NCBI GenBank assembly: GCA_947367795.1
Contig: CANBER010000006.1
Location: forward strand, 1-43,696
Direction: 5' to 3'
Length of the DNA: 43,696 bases
From: an uncultured Candidatus Saccharibacteria bacterium
GTDB taxonomy: Bacteria; Patescibacteriota; Saccharimonadia; Saccharimonadales; Saccharimonadaceae
Position 1 is the first letter of the stretch. Every line of letters begins with the position of its first letter. The notes beneath the pieces were generated by a model, which was given only the letters and a program-made list of their open reading frames with translations, searched no databases and was not told the DNA's origin. Position numbers and translations under genes: made by a program. Of this stretch, positions 24,300 through 32,329 are shown piece by piece.

Positions 24300-24328
24300 T
24301 TGGTATTTAGACATAAGTGTGATACAAT
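24300..24328 (+). promoter_or_regulatory. Promoter of the structured RNA
   Basis: TTGGTA (24300-24305), 17 bp, extended TG-A-TACAAT (24323-24328). It predicts a start at 24335, the first base of the RNA's closing stem. Confidence 0.65.
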
Positions 24329-24334
24329 AATATT

Positions 24335-24507
24335 GTCTTACGTTATCACAATCATTTTTTGATAAGTACATTGTTGCAATCGCAGCTCGAAACATCCCTA
24401 ACTTTATATGGTTAATAAGCGGCACCGCTAACACTACCGTATGAAGTTACCATGTAATGTTTTCTGCGATTGTGAATGGCGTAAGACACCTTGCGGTGTC
24501 GCTTTTT
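24335..24507 (+). ncRNA. Candidate 173-nt structured RNA (6S-like or leader switch)
   Basis: The predicted transcript opens with GTCTTACG, which pairs perfectly with CGTAAGAC at 24480-24487. Inside, CAATCGCAG (24376-24384) pairs with CTGCGATTG (24463-24471) and GAAACAT with ATGTTT next to it. TTATCA/TGATAA forms another small hairpin. TCACAATC near the 5' end could alternatively pair with GATTGTGA. It ends in an intrinsic terminator: GACACC-TTGC-GGTGTC then GCTTTTT. The terminator stem shares its first three bases with the closing stem. No ORF is seen. Length and single long closed fold recall 6S RNA. It could equally be an attenuator for the FISUMP gene 190 bp downstream. No known family recognised. 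Confidence 0.62.
24485..24507 (+). terminator. Terminator of the structured RNA
   Basis: GACACC-TTGC-GGTGTC followed by GCTTTTT. Confidence 0.82.
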
Positions 24508-24541
24508 GTATAAGCGACTTAGTATGATAGTTCCTTGACGG

Positions 24542-24693
24542 CCAAACATGACCTTATAGAAGTTTGGTGTAGATTATCTATTCGTATAACAATCCGCGAT
24601 ACCCAAGGTGGCCAATAATAAATAAGTAATCAAAAAGCATGAGGGTGGCCGTGTCAGTTTCCTTTTTGATTGCTCAAGAATAGGAGAGAAGGT
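24542..24693 (+). promoter_or_regulatory. 5' leader of the FISUMP gene
   Basis: The leader contains CCAAAC/GTTTGG (24542-24567) and a 10-bp stem AATCAAAAAG/CTTTTTGATT (24628-24637 with 24662-24671) that ends 9 nt before the ribosome site TAGGAGAG. No clear promoter is visible; TATAAC at 24585 has a poor -35. The gene may therefore be reached by read-through of the upstream terminator. Confidence 0.5.
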
Positions 24694-26394
24694 ATGAGGA
24701 TAGGGAATAGTAAGTTTAAGCCGGGCGCCGTCGGGATTGGCGCGAGCGTGGGGCTGGGAGTACTAGGATTAGCACTGCTATGCCCATTAGTCCCAGATGG
24801 AGCTTCGGCAGAGGAGTTTACAACTCAAGCTACCCAGGAGTTCTCGGTCTGGGCACATCCGGTGATTGCGATTAGCTTAGAGCGGAATGTAGACCTCGAT
24901 ATCATCCCGACCAGTGAGAGTAATCTAAACACGGTTAGTAGCGAGCTTAAGATCACGACGAACAACAGTTCTGGCTATGGTGTACTCATGGGTATGCAGG
25001 GGGATAATAATGACTTGATCAGCAGTGACGCAAATCAGTCAGCGAAGATCTCGGCGATCACCAGTCCAAACAACTTCACGAGCAATACTTGGGGATATAA
25101 TATCAACAAAGGGACGATGGCGGGAGATAGCTTCTCGGCCGTACCAGTGACCGCCACGAAGCTTCCTGAAGCCAGTACCACGACTGGCGCGGAGAATGCG
25201 ACCGATACTTATACCTTAACCTTTGGCACACAGATCGATACTACTTTGCCAGCCGGATCATATAGTAATGCTGTAGTAATCTCTGCCGTAGCTAACCCGA
25301 TCGAGATCTCCAACCTCACACAGCTAACTTATATGCAAGACATGAAACCAAGCATTTGTGAGAATACTAGGGAAAACGCTACTAAACGCCTAATTGACAC
25401 TCGTGATGGCAAAACCTACTGGGTAGCAAAACTTGCTGACGGTAACTGTTGGATGACCCAAAACCTAGCCTTTGACTTGGTGGCAGGGAAGACATTGACA
25501 CCGGGGGATACCGACATTAGCTCGGACTGGATTATACCGACCACTACTGAAACCAATATCCCGGATAAAAGTGGATTTATTAATGACACTTCGAATGCTA
25601 GTTCCTCATTTTTTAGTTATCGCTCTTGGAATCTAGGAGATTACGTGCTAGCGACGCCGCTCAAATATACTGAGTGCAGTAATTTAATGCATGGTGAAAG
25701 TTTTGCTCAGTGTGATGATTATCAGGACGTCTCCGGCTGGACAGCTACCTTTGAGGCGCAGACTGGCACATGGAAGGGTGCGCCAGCTGGCAATGGCTAT
25801 TCTGCCGCTGCCGACGGACTCATATCGGCTAATCTTGATACCTTATCTTATGACAGCCATTACCTCATCGGTAATTATTATCAATACAATACCGCCACCG
25901 CCGGAGGCGCGCCTATTAGCGTCAACACACAACAGGAAATTTCTACATCTATTTGCCCGGCCGGCTGGAGGCTTCCAAGCGCAGGGAATATGATAATGGG
26001 TCTTGAGGGTTTTGATGTTACTGTTTACAATGCTTTTGTTGACCAAGATGATAGTTTCTATAATCTAGCTAAGGAATATGGATATTCCAATAGTAAAGGG
26101 TATAAAATCAGAGCCGATAGTGGTGGTTATGATCTATATACGACAGCCATCAAAGGCAACTCAGCAAACAATTATCAGAACAATCTTATGGCGCCACCGA
26201 CATATTTTACTGGAAGTGGAATTGTTGATCTAAACAAAGAAGAAGTAAATATCAGCTATTCAACAGCGTATTTATGGTCGTCAAATGTTTGGAACGCCGG
26301 AGCGGCCAATAGCCTCAGTTTTAGCACTGTTCTTCGACCATCAGATATTGTTCACCGCTTTCTTGGCTCATCTATCCGTTGTCTCGCCCGCTAA
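24694..26394 (+). CDS. FISUMP-domain surface protein
   Basis: 566 aa from ATG 24694 (AGGAGAGAAGGT just before; the longer frame lacks a site). Residues ~12-43 form a signal or anchor (GAVGIGASVGLGVLGLALL ... GASAEE). Residues ~45-220 are a Thr/Ser/Asn-rich beta domain. From ~235 comes the FISUMP unit: DTRDGKTYWVAKLADGNCWM, then TQNLAFDL, and later ICPAGWRLPS. The end, from about residue 500 (PPTYFTGSG ... YLWSSNVWN ... FLGSSIRCLAR), is the same segment that forms the start-less cassettes at 119-892. Such proteins are abundant in Saccharibacteria; ligand unknown, probably surface adhesion. It is AT-balanced unlike its GC-richer neighbours. Confidence 0.85.
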   Translation: MRIGNSKFKPGAVGIGASVGLGVLGLALLCPLVPDGASAEEFTTQATQEFSVWAHPVIAISLERNVDLDIIPTSESNLNTVSSELKITTNNSSGYGVLMGMQGDNNDLISSDANQSAKISAITSPNNFTSNTWGYNINKGTMAGDSFSAVPVTATKLPEASTTTGAENATDTYTLTFGTQIDTTLPAGSYSNAVVISAVANPIEISNLTQLTYMQDMKPSICENTRENATKRLIDTRDGKTYWVAKLADGNCWMTQNLAFDLVAGKTLTPGDTDISSDWIIPTTTETNIPDKSGFINDTSNASSSFFSYRSWNLGDYVLATPLKYTECSNLMHGESFAQCDDYQDVSGWTATFEAQTGTWKGAPAGNGYSAAADGLISANLDTLSYDSHYLIGNYYQYNTATAGGAPISVNTQQEISTSICPAGWRLPSAGNMIMGLEGFDVTVYNAFVDQDDSFYNLAKEYGYSNSKGYKIRADSGGYDLYTTAIKGNSANNYQNNLMAPPTYFTGSGIVDLNKEEVNISYSTAYLWSSNVWNAGAANSLSFSTVLRPSDIVHRFLGSSIRCLAR

Positions 26395-26460
26395 TCCTTC
26401 GCCCCGGCCTACGCCAGGGCTCCATTTGCCAAAAATCGGATTTTAGCATATACTTTTTAC

Positions 26461-27405
26461 ATGAGTAAACCACGTGTGGTTATCGCTCTGGGTGGCAATG
26501 CTTTACAAAAAGATGGCGAAGTCACCGCAGATGCCCAGAAAACCGTAGCCAAAAACATCGGCGAAATCATCGCTAAACTTTCCAGCAAGTACGAGATCAT
26601 CATTGCGCATGGTAATGGCCCACAGGTTGGTAATATCTTAATCCATGAGGAAAATGCCGGGACAAAATCCGCTCCGGCCATGCCTCTCGAGACAGCGGTG
26701 GCGATGAGTCAGGGTCAGATCGGCTATTGGCTGGCGCAGGCAATTGATAACGCTTTTGCTCGTAATCATCAGCACAAAAAAGTTATTAGCGTGGTTACGC
26801 AGGTAGTAGTTGATCGCAACGATCCCGCTTTTCGTCGTCCTACGAAGCCCATTGGGGAATTTTACTCCGCCAAGGAAGCCATTAAACTCACCAAAACTCG
26901 TGGTTGGGAAATGCGGGAAGATGCGGGTCGCGGCTACCGCCGTGTCGTACCCTCTCCGAAGCCCATCGACATTGTCGAACGTCGCGAAATCATCTCTCTA
27001 GTCCAATCAGGCACAATTGTGATCGCTGTTGGCGGCGGCGGTATTCCAGTTGTCCGCACCAAAGTCATGAAAGTCTTAAAAGGCGTTGACGCCGTGATCG
27101 ATAAAGATTTGGCCGCCGCCAAGCTTGCCGAATTAATCAAGGCCGACATTTTGGTTTCCGTCACCGCCGTGCCACATGCTTATCTTAATTACGGCAAGCC
27201 CAACCAAATCGCTCTCGGCATTCTTACTCCCAAAGAAGCCGCTGAATATATCGCAGCCGGCCATTTTGCCGCTGGATCTATGCTCCCCAAAATCGAAGCG
27301 GTCTCTCAGTTTGCCGGCAAAAAGCGCATCGGTATCATCACGTCTCCCGATCGTCTAGAGCTCGCTCTTCAGCGCCGAGCTGGCACTATTATTCAAGACA
27401 TTTGA
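26461..27405 (+). CDS. arcC: Carbamate kinase
   Basis: 314 aa, full length. It makes ATP from carbamoyl phosphate and ADP in arginine or agmatine fermentation. Amino-acid kinase motifs are visible: VIALGGNALQ at the start, AHGNGPQVGN (~47-56), VSVVTQVVVDRNDPAF, PSPKPIDIVE, and GGGGIPV in the nucleotide site. TATACT (26449-26454) ends 6 nt before the ATG, so it should be leaderless. No arcA or arcB lies nearby, so carbamoyl phosphate must come from genes elsewhere or from the host. A perfect 13-bp hairpin follows. Confidence 0.95.
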   Translation: MSKPRVVIALGGNALQKDGEVTADAQKTVAKNIGEIIAKLSSKYEIIIAHGNGPQVGNILIHEENAGTKSAPAMPLETAVAMSQGQIGYWLAQAIDNAFARNHQHKKVISVVTQVVVDRNDPAFRRPTKPIGEFYSAKEAIKLTKTRGWEMREDAGRGYRRVVPSPKPIDIVERREIISLVQSGTIVIAVGGGGIPVVRTKVMKVLKGVDAVIDKDLAAAKLAELIKADILVSVTAVPHAYLNYGKPNQIALGILTPKEAAEYIAAGHFAAGSMLPKIEAVSQFAGKKRIGIITSPDRLELALQRRAGTIIQDI

Positions 27406-27417
27406 TATCAAAATAAT

Positions 27418-27450
27418 ATACATTGTATATCAAAACGATATACAATGTAT
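27418..27450. terminator. Hairpin between the convergent arcC and flavoprotein genes
   Basis: ATACATTGTATAT and ATATACAATGTAT, perfectly complementary over 13 bp, with the loop CAAAACG. No T run follows, so it may be a bidirectional terminator or mRNA 3'-end protector. Confidence 0.55.
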
Positions 27451-28811
27451 CACGACAACTCTCTCGCTGCAATTCTAACAGCTTCTGCCCAACCCGTCGC
27501 CACATGCGGTACACCCGCGATTTCTTCTGCCCTGAGTCCACTTCTTACGGCCAGCGCAATTTCCTGAATCACCAAATCTGCCTCTGGCGCCACCACCGTC
27601 GCACCAATTACTTGCCCTTTCGGGTTGACTGTCATCTTCACGAAGCCAGCTCGAAAATCATTGATATTGTACGCCGCAATTGCTTCAAGCGGTACAATCG
27701 CAGATTTCTGCTTTTGCTTCAACTGTGTGCATTCGAGTTCATTCAGCCCCACTTTCGCCACCCTCGGCAGCGTATCCGTCATCCGTGCAAAACCAGTATA
27801 ATTAATAATATTCCCCGCACCCTTGATCGCGTTCAGCACCGCCAATTTCCCTTCATAAGTCGCTTTTTCTGTCGAACTTTCGCCACCAATCACATCTCCC
27901 GCTGCCCAAATGTGACGATTTGTCGTGCGCAAATTTTGATCCACCTGGATTCCTCGATGTGAGAATTTCACTCCAGCATTTTCCAGGCCAATATCCGTCG
28001 AAGGCTCCGGCGTGGTTGCCAGAACAATCGCCTCGACCCGTACCGACTTCTCCCGGCCTCCACGAATAAAGATCGCCTGCTGTGTCTCACGATCCTGCTG
28101 CAGAGCAACTACCCTTGAGTGCTCCAAAATCTTCACCCCGAAACGCTCTTTCAGGTGCTTACTAATCACCTCGCTCGCTTCCGGATCTTCTCGCGGTAAC
28201 ACCCTATCCTGCGCCTCAGCTAGTACTACTTTGACGCCAAGCGCCGCAAAATATTCCGCTAGCTCACACCCGGTCGATCCTCCCCCGATCACTAATAATG
28301 ATTTGGGTAATTTCGCCATCCTCAGTGCCGTATCCGGCGACCAGCAGCTTACAGCGTCAATTCCAGAAATTCCGTTCACTGCAATATTCGTGCCTGTTGC
28401 AATCAAAAACTTTTCCGCGCGTATCTGTCGATCACCGACTACAATTTCATGAGAATTGATAAATTGCGCAAACCCATGATAACAATCTACCCCGACGTTC
28501 TCAAACACTCTACGACTCCCCCCGCCCGCTCTCCGCACCGCTGCTGCCTGCCAATTCAACACCGTCGGATAATTATATCTAAGCGTTGCGCTAGACATAC
28601 CGAATCTTGAAGCTGCCACCGCCTCCGCGTAACGCTGTCCAAACCCTAACGCCGCGCCGTAGGGAATATCACGATAATTCAAGGTCGTCCCACCCCAACG
28701 ATCAGACTCGACAATCGCCGTATGTGCACCCAGCCCGGCTGCCATTAAGGCCGCTGCACTTCCTGCCGCACCACTGCCAATTACCACAAACTGATAGTCA
28801 AACTTACTCAT
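27450..28811 (-). CDS. Pyridine nucleotide-disulfide reductase-family flavoprotein lacking the redox cysteines
   Basis: 453 aa with the full lipoamide dehydrogenase/mercuric reductase layout: FAD site VIGSGAAGSAAA (~10-21), NAD(P) site VIGGGSTGCELAEYF (~175-189), second FAD motif IWAAGDV (~300), and the C-terminal dimerisation domain. The redox motif GGTCLNxGCIPSK is replaced by GGTTLNYRDIPYG (40-52), so both cysteines (43, 48) are gone. The His-Glu pair of the C-terminus (HPT..E) is also altered (HVATGWAE). It cannot do classical disulfide chemistry. It may act as an NAD(P)H oxidase, transhydrogenase or quinone reductase. Last gene of a three-gene minus-strand operon; GGTGGG precedes its start. 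Confidence 0.85.
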   Translation of the reverse strand: MSKFDYQFVVIGSGAAGSAAALMAAGLGAHTAIVESDRWGGTTLNYRDIPYGAALGFGQRYAEAVAASRFGMSSATLRYNYPTVLNWQAAAVRRAGGGSRRVFENVGVDCYHGFAQFINSHEIVVGDRQIRAEKFLIATGTNIAVNGISGIDAVSCWSPDTALRMAKLPKSLLVIGGGSTGCELAEYFAALGVKVVLAEAQDRVLPREDPEASEVISKHLKERFGVKILEHSRVVALQQDRETQQAIFIRGGREKSVRVEAIVLATTPEPSTDIGLENAGVKFSHRGIQVDQNLRTTNRHIWAAGDVIGGESSTEKATYEGKLAVLNAIKGAGNIINYTGFARMTDTLPRVAKVGLNELECTQLKQKQKSAIVPLEAIAAYNINDFRAGFVKMTVNPKGQVIGATVVAPEADLVIQEIALAVRSGLRAEEIAGVPHVATGWAEAVRIAARELS

Positions 28812-28835
28812 TCGTTATCACCCACCATATCATTC

Positions 28836-29165
28836 TTATATTATTTTACCACGGTTTTGATAAACATAAGCCAAATCTTCGTTGTATTTCTTTACCTCCG
28901 CCGCAATTTTTCGATTCAAGTCATCGTAAGTGACCGCGGGACGCTTCTTCAGCCATTTAATTACATCATCCACTACTCTTGAGACAAAGACTTCCGTTGT
29001 AGTCGCTGCCATTCCTAATACTTTTGCTTCGTTTAAAATATCTTCCCGCATTTTTTGTGGGTCTAGCTCAGAAATGATGTCTTTATCATGCTTCTGCTTG
29101 ACTTTAGTCCGCTTAAGCTTACTTTTAACTCGCTGCTGCGTTCTTTTAGCCGTAGTTTCTGTCAT
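28836..29165 (-). CDS. Unknown small basic protein (109 aa)
   Basis: 109 aa. Residues 1-30 are Lys/Arg/Thr-rich and probably disordered (KRTQQRVKSKLKRTKVKQK). Residues ~35-105 are helical with TTTEVFVSRVVDDVIKWLKKRP, then YDDLNRKIAAEVKKYN. The arrangement vaguely resembles an ATP-cone or a small nucleic-acid-binding domain, but I cannot assign a family. Its ATG overlaps the stop of the upstream membrane-protein gene (ATGA), and the flavoprotein gene follows after 24 bp, so the three are one operon. Confidence 0.75.
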   Translation of the reverse strand: MTETTAKRTQQRVKSKLKRTKVKQKHDKDIISELDPQKMREDILNEAKVLGMAATTTEVFVSRVVDDVIKWLKKRPAVTYDDLNRKIAAEVKKYNEDLAYVYQNRGKII

Positions 29166-29854
29166 ACTAATACCTCAAATGTAAATAAGAAAAACGCTAG
29201 CACCAAAAACCCTACGCCCGTCAGTAATCGGAAAAAGGTTTTATGCTTCACTCGCCATCGTTGTATGCTTACCACAGTTTGACCTTTCCGGATCGCAAAT
29301 CTTAGCACGACCGGTGGAATAATCGTGATCAACGTATACATTGCCACCGCTAAGATCTGATACATCGGTGGTAATACCATCGTACTATTGGCTGCTACTA
29401 CAAATAACACCAATGTGAATGGCATTTCCGCCAAACTAGTCAACAAACCCAACGAAAACGCTTCCGTATTGCTGTTTGTCAGCTTGGCTCTTTTATCAAT
29501 AAATCTTGCCACACTTCGAGGTAGCCACAATTCCGTACTCTTACCCCGACGATAATACACAAACCACGCCGCAATTGCGAGTGCCACTAGCATTCCTACC
29601 ACGATCACCAATTCCTCAATATATAGCGGCTTTCCAAAATACCTATCCAGAATAAAAATTATTGCCCCCAGGCTCAAAAACACCAGTGTCCCTAATCCGG
29701 AAATATAGCTATCCACTAAGAACCGGGTTTTCTTGCGCACATGCTTACCGAGGCTCGCATGATAAAGCAACAACAAAGCTCCCAAACTTAGCTGCAATGT
29801 AGCATGAATTACCGCCGCCAGAAACACCTCACTAAAAGGGATAATCATCTCCAT
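29162..29854 (-). CDS. Six-helix integral membrane protein (LysE/GAP/DsbD-like)
   Basis: 230 aa from the ATG at 29854. The frame can be extended by two codons to a TTG at 29860, but a minus-strand TATAAT ends exactly 6 nt before the ATG, supporting it and a leaderless mRNA. About six hydrophobic helices are visible (e.g. VFLAAVIHATLQLSLGALLL, YISGLGTLVFLSLGAIIFIL, LVIVVGMLVALAIAAWFV, TSLAEMPFTLVLFVVA, a fifth near AVAMYTLITIIPPVV, and the C-terminal LLTGVGFLVLAFFLF). The pattern resembles LysE-superfamily or DsbD-type transporters, but no diagnostic motif is present. First gene of the operon that ends with the cysteine-less flavoprotein, so a redox-linked transport role is possible. Confidence 0.72.
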   Translation of the reverse strand: MEMIIPFSEVFLAAVIHATLQLSLGALLLLYHASLGKHVRKKTRFLVDSYISGLGTLVFLSLGAIIFILDRYFGKPLYIEELVIVVGMLVALAIAAWFVYYRRGKSTELWLPRSVARFIDKRAKLTNSNTEAFSLGLLTSLAEMPFTLVLFVVAANSTMVLPPMYQILAVAMYTLITIIPPVVLRFAIRKGQTVVSIQRWRVKHKTFFRLLTGVGFLVLAFFLFTFEVLV

Positions 29855-29914
29855 ATTCAAATTATATCACACTTATGCTTGCTAAATTTTTCAATTTTGT
29901 GCTATGCTCCCTTC

Positions 29915-31606
29915 ATGAAGAAAATTTTACCCTTTTCCCGACCTCGCGCCGTAGCACTATTCGCTCGGTGGACTCCCTGTTTACTCGACTTTCGGCTGCC
30001 CACCATACCGCATTTTTTGCTCGCTGCCGCTTTCTGCTTCATGCAACTTCAGCTTGTTCTGCCACCACATTCCCCCACTGCGTTATCGGCGAAATCTGAG
30101 ATTTCCGAGTCTACGGCGCCTCAACCAGATTCACCTACAGATCCTTCTCTCGAAGTTCCGTCCGACTTACCGACGCCATCCGAGACTTTTGATTTTACTT
30201 CTGACCTGATCATCAAGGCAGTTAATCCCGGTTATACTATCGATCAACAAAGCGATGTCGGCGAGTTGATCGAACTCCACAAAACTACCGACACCCCTCT
30301 TTCGCTCGCTGGCTATGCCGTACGTTATACTAATAGTAGCGGCAACAGCACACTCCTCCTTAACTTTGACGAGAGTAGCTTCTTGGCTGGCGAGACTCTC
30401 CTTCTGCGTCTGGCTCGTTCGCCAGGTAGTGATCAGTCAGACGCAACTTACATGACCACTCTCGCCATGTCAACCGGGCGCATTGACCTCTTACATTACT
30501 ATGACGTGGTAGATACGGTTTGCTGGGGTGGTAAAAAGTCCGACTCTTGTCTTCCCGCCTTCAAAAAAGCTAATCCCACCACGCTTGTACGCGACCTTCA
30601 GACCGGGGAATTTGTACATCTTGAAGTCTATCAACCCGCCTTCGACAGTGATCATCCCTCACTCATTCAGCCAGATCCTCCCTCTCCACCCTCATCCGAT
30701 CCAGATTCTCCATCCGACGAATCTGCCGATCGTCCCTCCGGCAGCTGTCGTGGCCTTGAATTCTCCGAAATCTACACCTATTATGCCAATGACAAGGCCG
30801 AACAGTTTGTAGAACTATATAACTCCACCAGTAGCCCCATCCTTCTCCAGCACTGTTCGCTACGCTACAAAAATAAAACCTATCCTCTCACCGGCGAGCT
30901 CGCTCCTGAATCCTACCATGCTTATTATCCCGCTAGTGGATCTCTAGCCTTTACCTTCACCAAAAATCCCACCGCCTCCGGTACCGTCGAACTGGTTGAT
31001 GCTGACGGTTCCGTACTCGACTCCCTCGTCTATTCCCACGGTCAGAAAAAATCCACCAGCTTCGCTCGCTTTTTCGACACTTCAGCTGATGAAGTTTGGA
31101 TGCAGACCTACCAACCCACTCCAGGCGCCCCCAATATTCATCAAGAATTTCGTACTTGTCCCGCCGGCAAAGTTATCAATCCTGCCACCGGTAACTGCGT
31201 CAAAGCCACCGCTTCCGCCAAAACTAGCACATCCGCCGAGTGCCCCGATGGGAAATACCGTAATCCGCTCACAGGTCGCTGCAAGAAAATCTCCACCAAT
31301 TCTAGCGAACCGAAACCTTGCGCCGAAGGCTACGAGCGTAATCCGGAGACCAACCGTTGCCGCAAGAAAACCAGCGTCAATGCTGGCGCTGGCTATGCCC
31401 TCGTCCCCACTACACACAGTGATAAATCTACTTTTATCGCCCTCGGCGTAGTTGCCCTTTTGGTGTCGCTCGGTAGCATCTATATTATTCTACAATTCCG
31501 CCACGAGCTTACTCGTGCGACTCGCAAAACCCGCCAGCGCCTCCACCACATTTTGAAACACCTGATCTCTCGCTGCACTCGCTTTCACCGGCACAAGAAT
31601 CCCTAA
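29915..31606 (+). CDS. Surface protein with two lamin-tail-like domains and Cys repeats
   Basis: 563 aa from ATG 29915, where a -10 box (TATGCT) ends 6 nt upstream (the longer frame overlaps the divergent gene). A basic start and a hydrophobic segment ~29-55 form the signal or anchor. Then come a Pro/Ser-rich linker, a first lamin-tail-type beta domain (~92-240, GELIELHKTTDTPLSLAGYAV), a second (~281-405, EQFVELYNSTSSPILLQHCSL), and three short cysteine repeats of the type CPAGKxxNPxTGNC (~414, 441, 467). A C-terminal TM (~506-527) and a long Arg/His-rich cytoplasmic tail follow. Expected on the cell surface. The 3' end overlaps the convergent adenylate kinase gene by 117 bp. Confidence 0.82.
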   Translation: MKKILPFSRPRAVALFARWTPCLLDFRLPTIPHFLLAAAFCFMQLQLVLPPHSPTALSAKSEISESTAPQPDSPTDPSLEVPSDLPTPSETFDFTSDLIIKAVNPGYTIDQQSDVGELIELHKTTDTPLSLAGYAVRYTNSSGNSTLLLNFDESSFLAGETLLLRLARSPGSDQSDATYMTTLAMSTGRIDLLHYYDVVDTVCWGGKKSDSCLPAFKKANPTTLVRDLQTGEFVHLEVYQPAFDSDHPSLIQPDPPSPPSSDPDSPSDESADRPSGSCRGLEFSEIYTYYANDKAEQFVELYNSTSSPILLQHCSLRYKNKTYPLTGELAPESYHAYYPASGSLAFTFTKNPTASGTVELVDADGSVLDSLVYSHGQKKSTSFARFFDTSADEVWMQTYQPTPGAPNIHQEFRTCPAGKVINPATGNCVKATASAKTSTSAECPDGKYRNPLTGRCKKISTNSSEPKPCAEGYERNPETNRCRKKTSVNAGAGYALVPTTHSDKSTFIALGVVALLVSLGSIYIILQFRHELTRATRKTRQRLHHILKHLISRCTRFHRHKNP

Positions 31607-32128
31607 CTCTTGATAATGTTGCAGGACTGGCACTGTCTTTTCTCGGTACTCATTGATTCTCGCCTGGAACACTTTCGGATCCGCATCATCTGCTCTCAGC
31701 CCCCGATCATTCAGTAGCTTCGCGGCTTCCCAACGTTCAATCGCGTCTGGCTCAGACAATTGCAGCATAACCACGGCCTTGATTGGGTGACCGCTGGTTT
31801 TTGCTACGCTGATAACCTGATTTTCCTCACCTTCCCAGCGCCCAATTGACGATAGCACCAGTGGATATTCAGCCAGTTCCGCCTTTTCAAAGTAGGGCAG
31901 CACCCACTCGTAAAACAAATTCGACGGCATTAATTTTCCGCCGCCTGTTATGTCCTGTGCTGTTGCCTGCTCCATCGCCCGCACAATTGCGCCCGAGGAG
32001 AGGAATTTTCCTCCAATCGCTTCCGCCAGCCTCACCCCTACCGTATCCTTGCCGCTCATCGGCAAGCCAAAGATATTAATACTCCCCGTCCCGAGCCAGG
32101 TTTTAATATACTTTATCTGTTCTTCCAT
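31490..32128 (-). CDS. adk: Adenylate kinase-like nucleoside monophosphate kinase
   Basis: 212 aa from the ATG at 32128, where a minus-strand TGC-TATAAT ends 6 nt upstream; the longer frame would start inside the promoter. P-loop GLPMSGKDTVG (~20-30). The NMP-binding segment contains FLSSGAIVRA, and LSSIGRWEGE is in the region that holds the conserved Arg. Then VVMLQLSEPDAIERW and RGLRADDADPKVFQARINEY (lid/ADP part). It lacks the zinc-lid insertion. It balances AMP, ADP and ATP. It is not next to secY or map as in most bacteria. The last 117 bp are antisense to the end of the lamin-tail protein gene. Confidence 0.88.
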   Translation of the reverse strand: MEEQIKYIKTWLGTGSINIFGLPMSGKDTVGVRLAEAIGGKFLSSGAIVRAMEQATAQDITGGGKLMPSNLFYEWVLPYFEKAELAEYPLVLSSIGRWEGEENQVISVAKTSGHPIKAVVMLQLSEPDAIERWEAAKLLNDRGLRADDADPKVFQARINEYREKTVPVLQHYQELGILVPVKASAARDQVFQNVVEALAGFASRTSKLVAEL

Positions 32129-32285
32129 GCCCACATTATAGCATAGAGCTACAAAAACCCCAAAGAAAGGCCGATTTTCGGCCCCCATCTTCTCATTGTA
32201 CCACACATCCCGAAATTTGTCAACCCAAAATCTGCATGCACCATTCTCAAGTACAACCCCATCCCATCACAAAAGCTGATATCTC

Positions 32286-32312
32286 CTGGCAATCTTGCCA
32301 AAAGAGTGCTAA
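32286..32312 (+). promoter_or_regulatory. Degenerate CIRCE operator before hrcA
   Basis: CTGGCAATC-n9-GAGTGCTAA against the consensus TTAGCACTC-n9-GAGTGCTAA: the right arm is perfect, the left matches 6 of 9. It overlaps the -35 area of the hrcA promoter (TATAAT 32318-32323), where HrcA binding would block transcription. Confidence 0.7.
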
Positions 32313-32329
32313 TTTGCTATAATCGAAAT

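Noticed and set aside
24335-24507. tmRNA, RNase P RNA or 4.5S RNA
   Set aside because: Too short for tmRNA or RNase P, no tag reading frame, and no GGAAG..GCAGCC type SRP loop.
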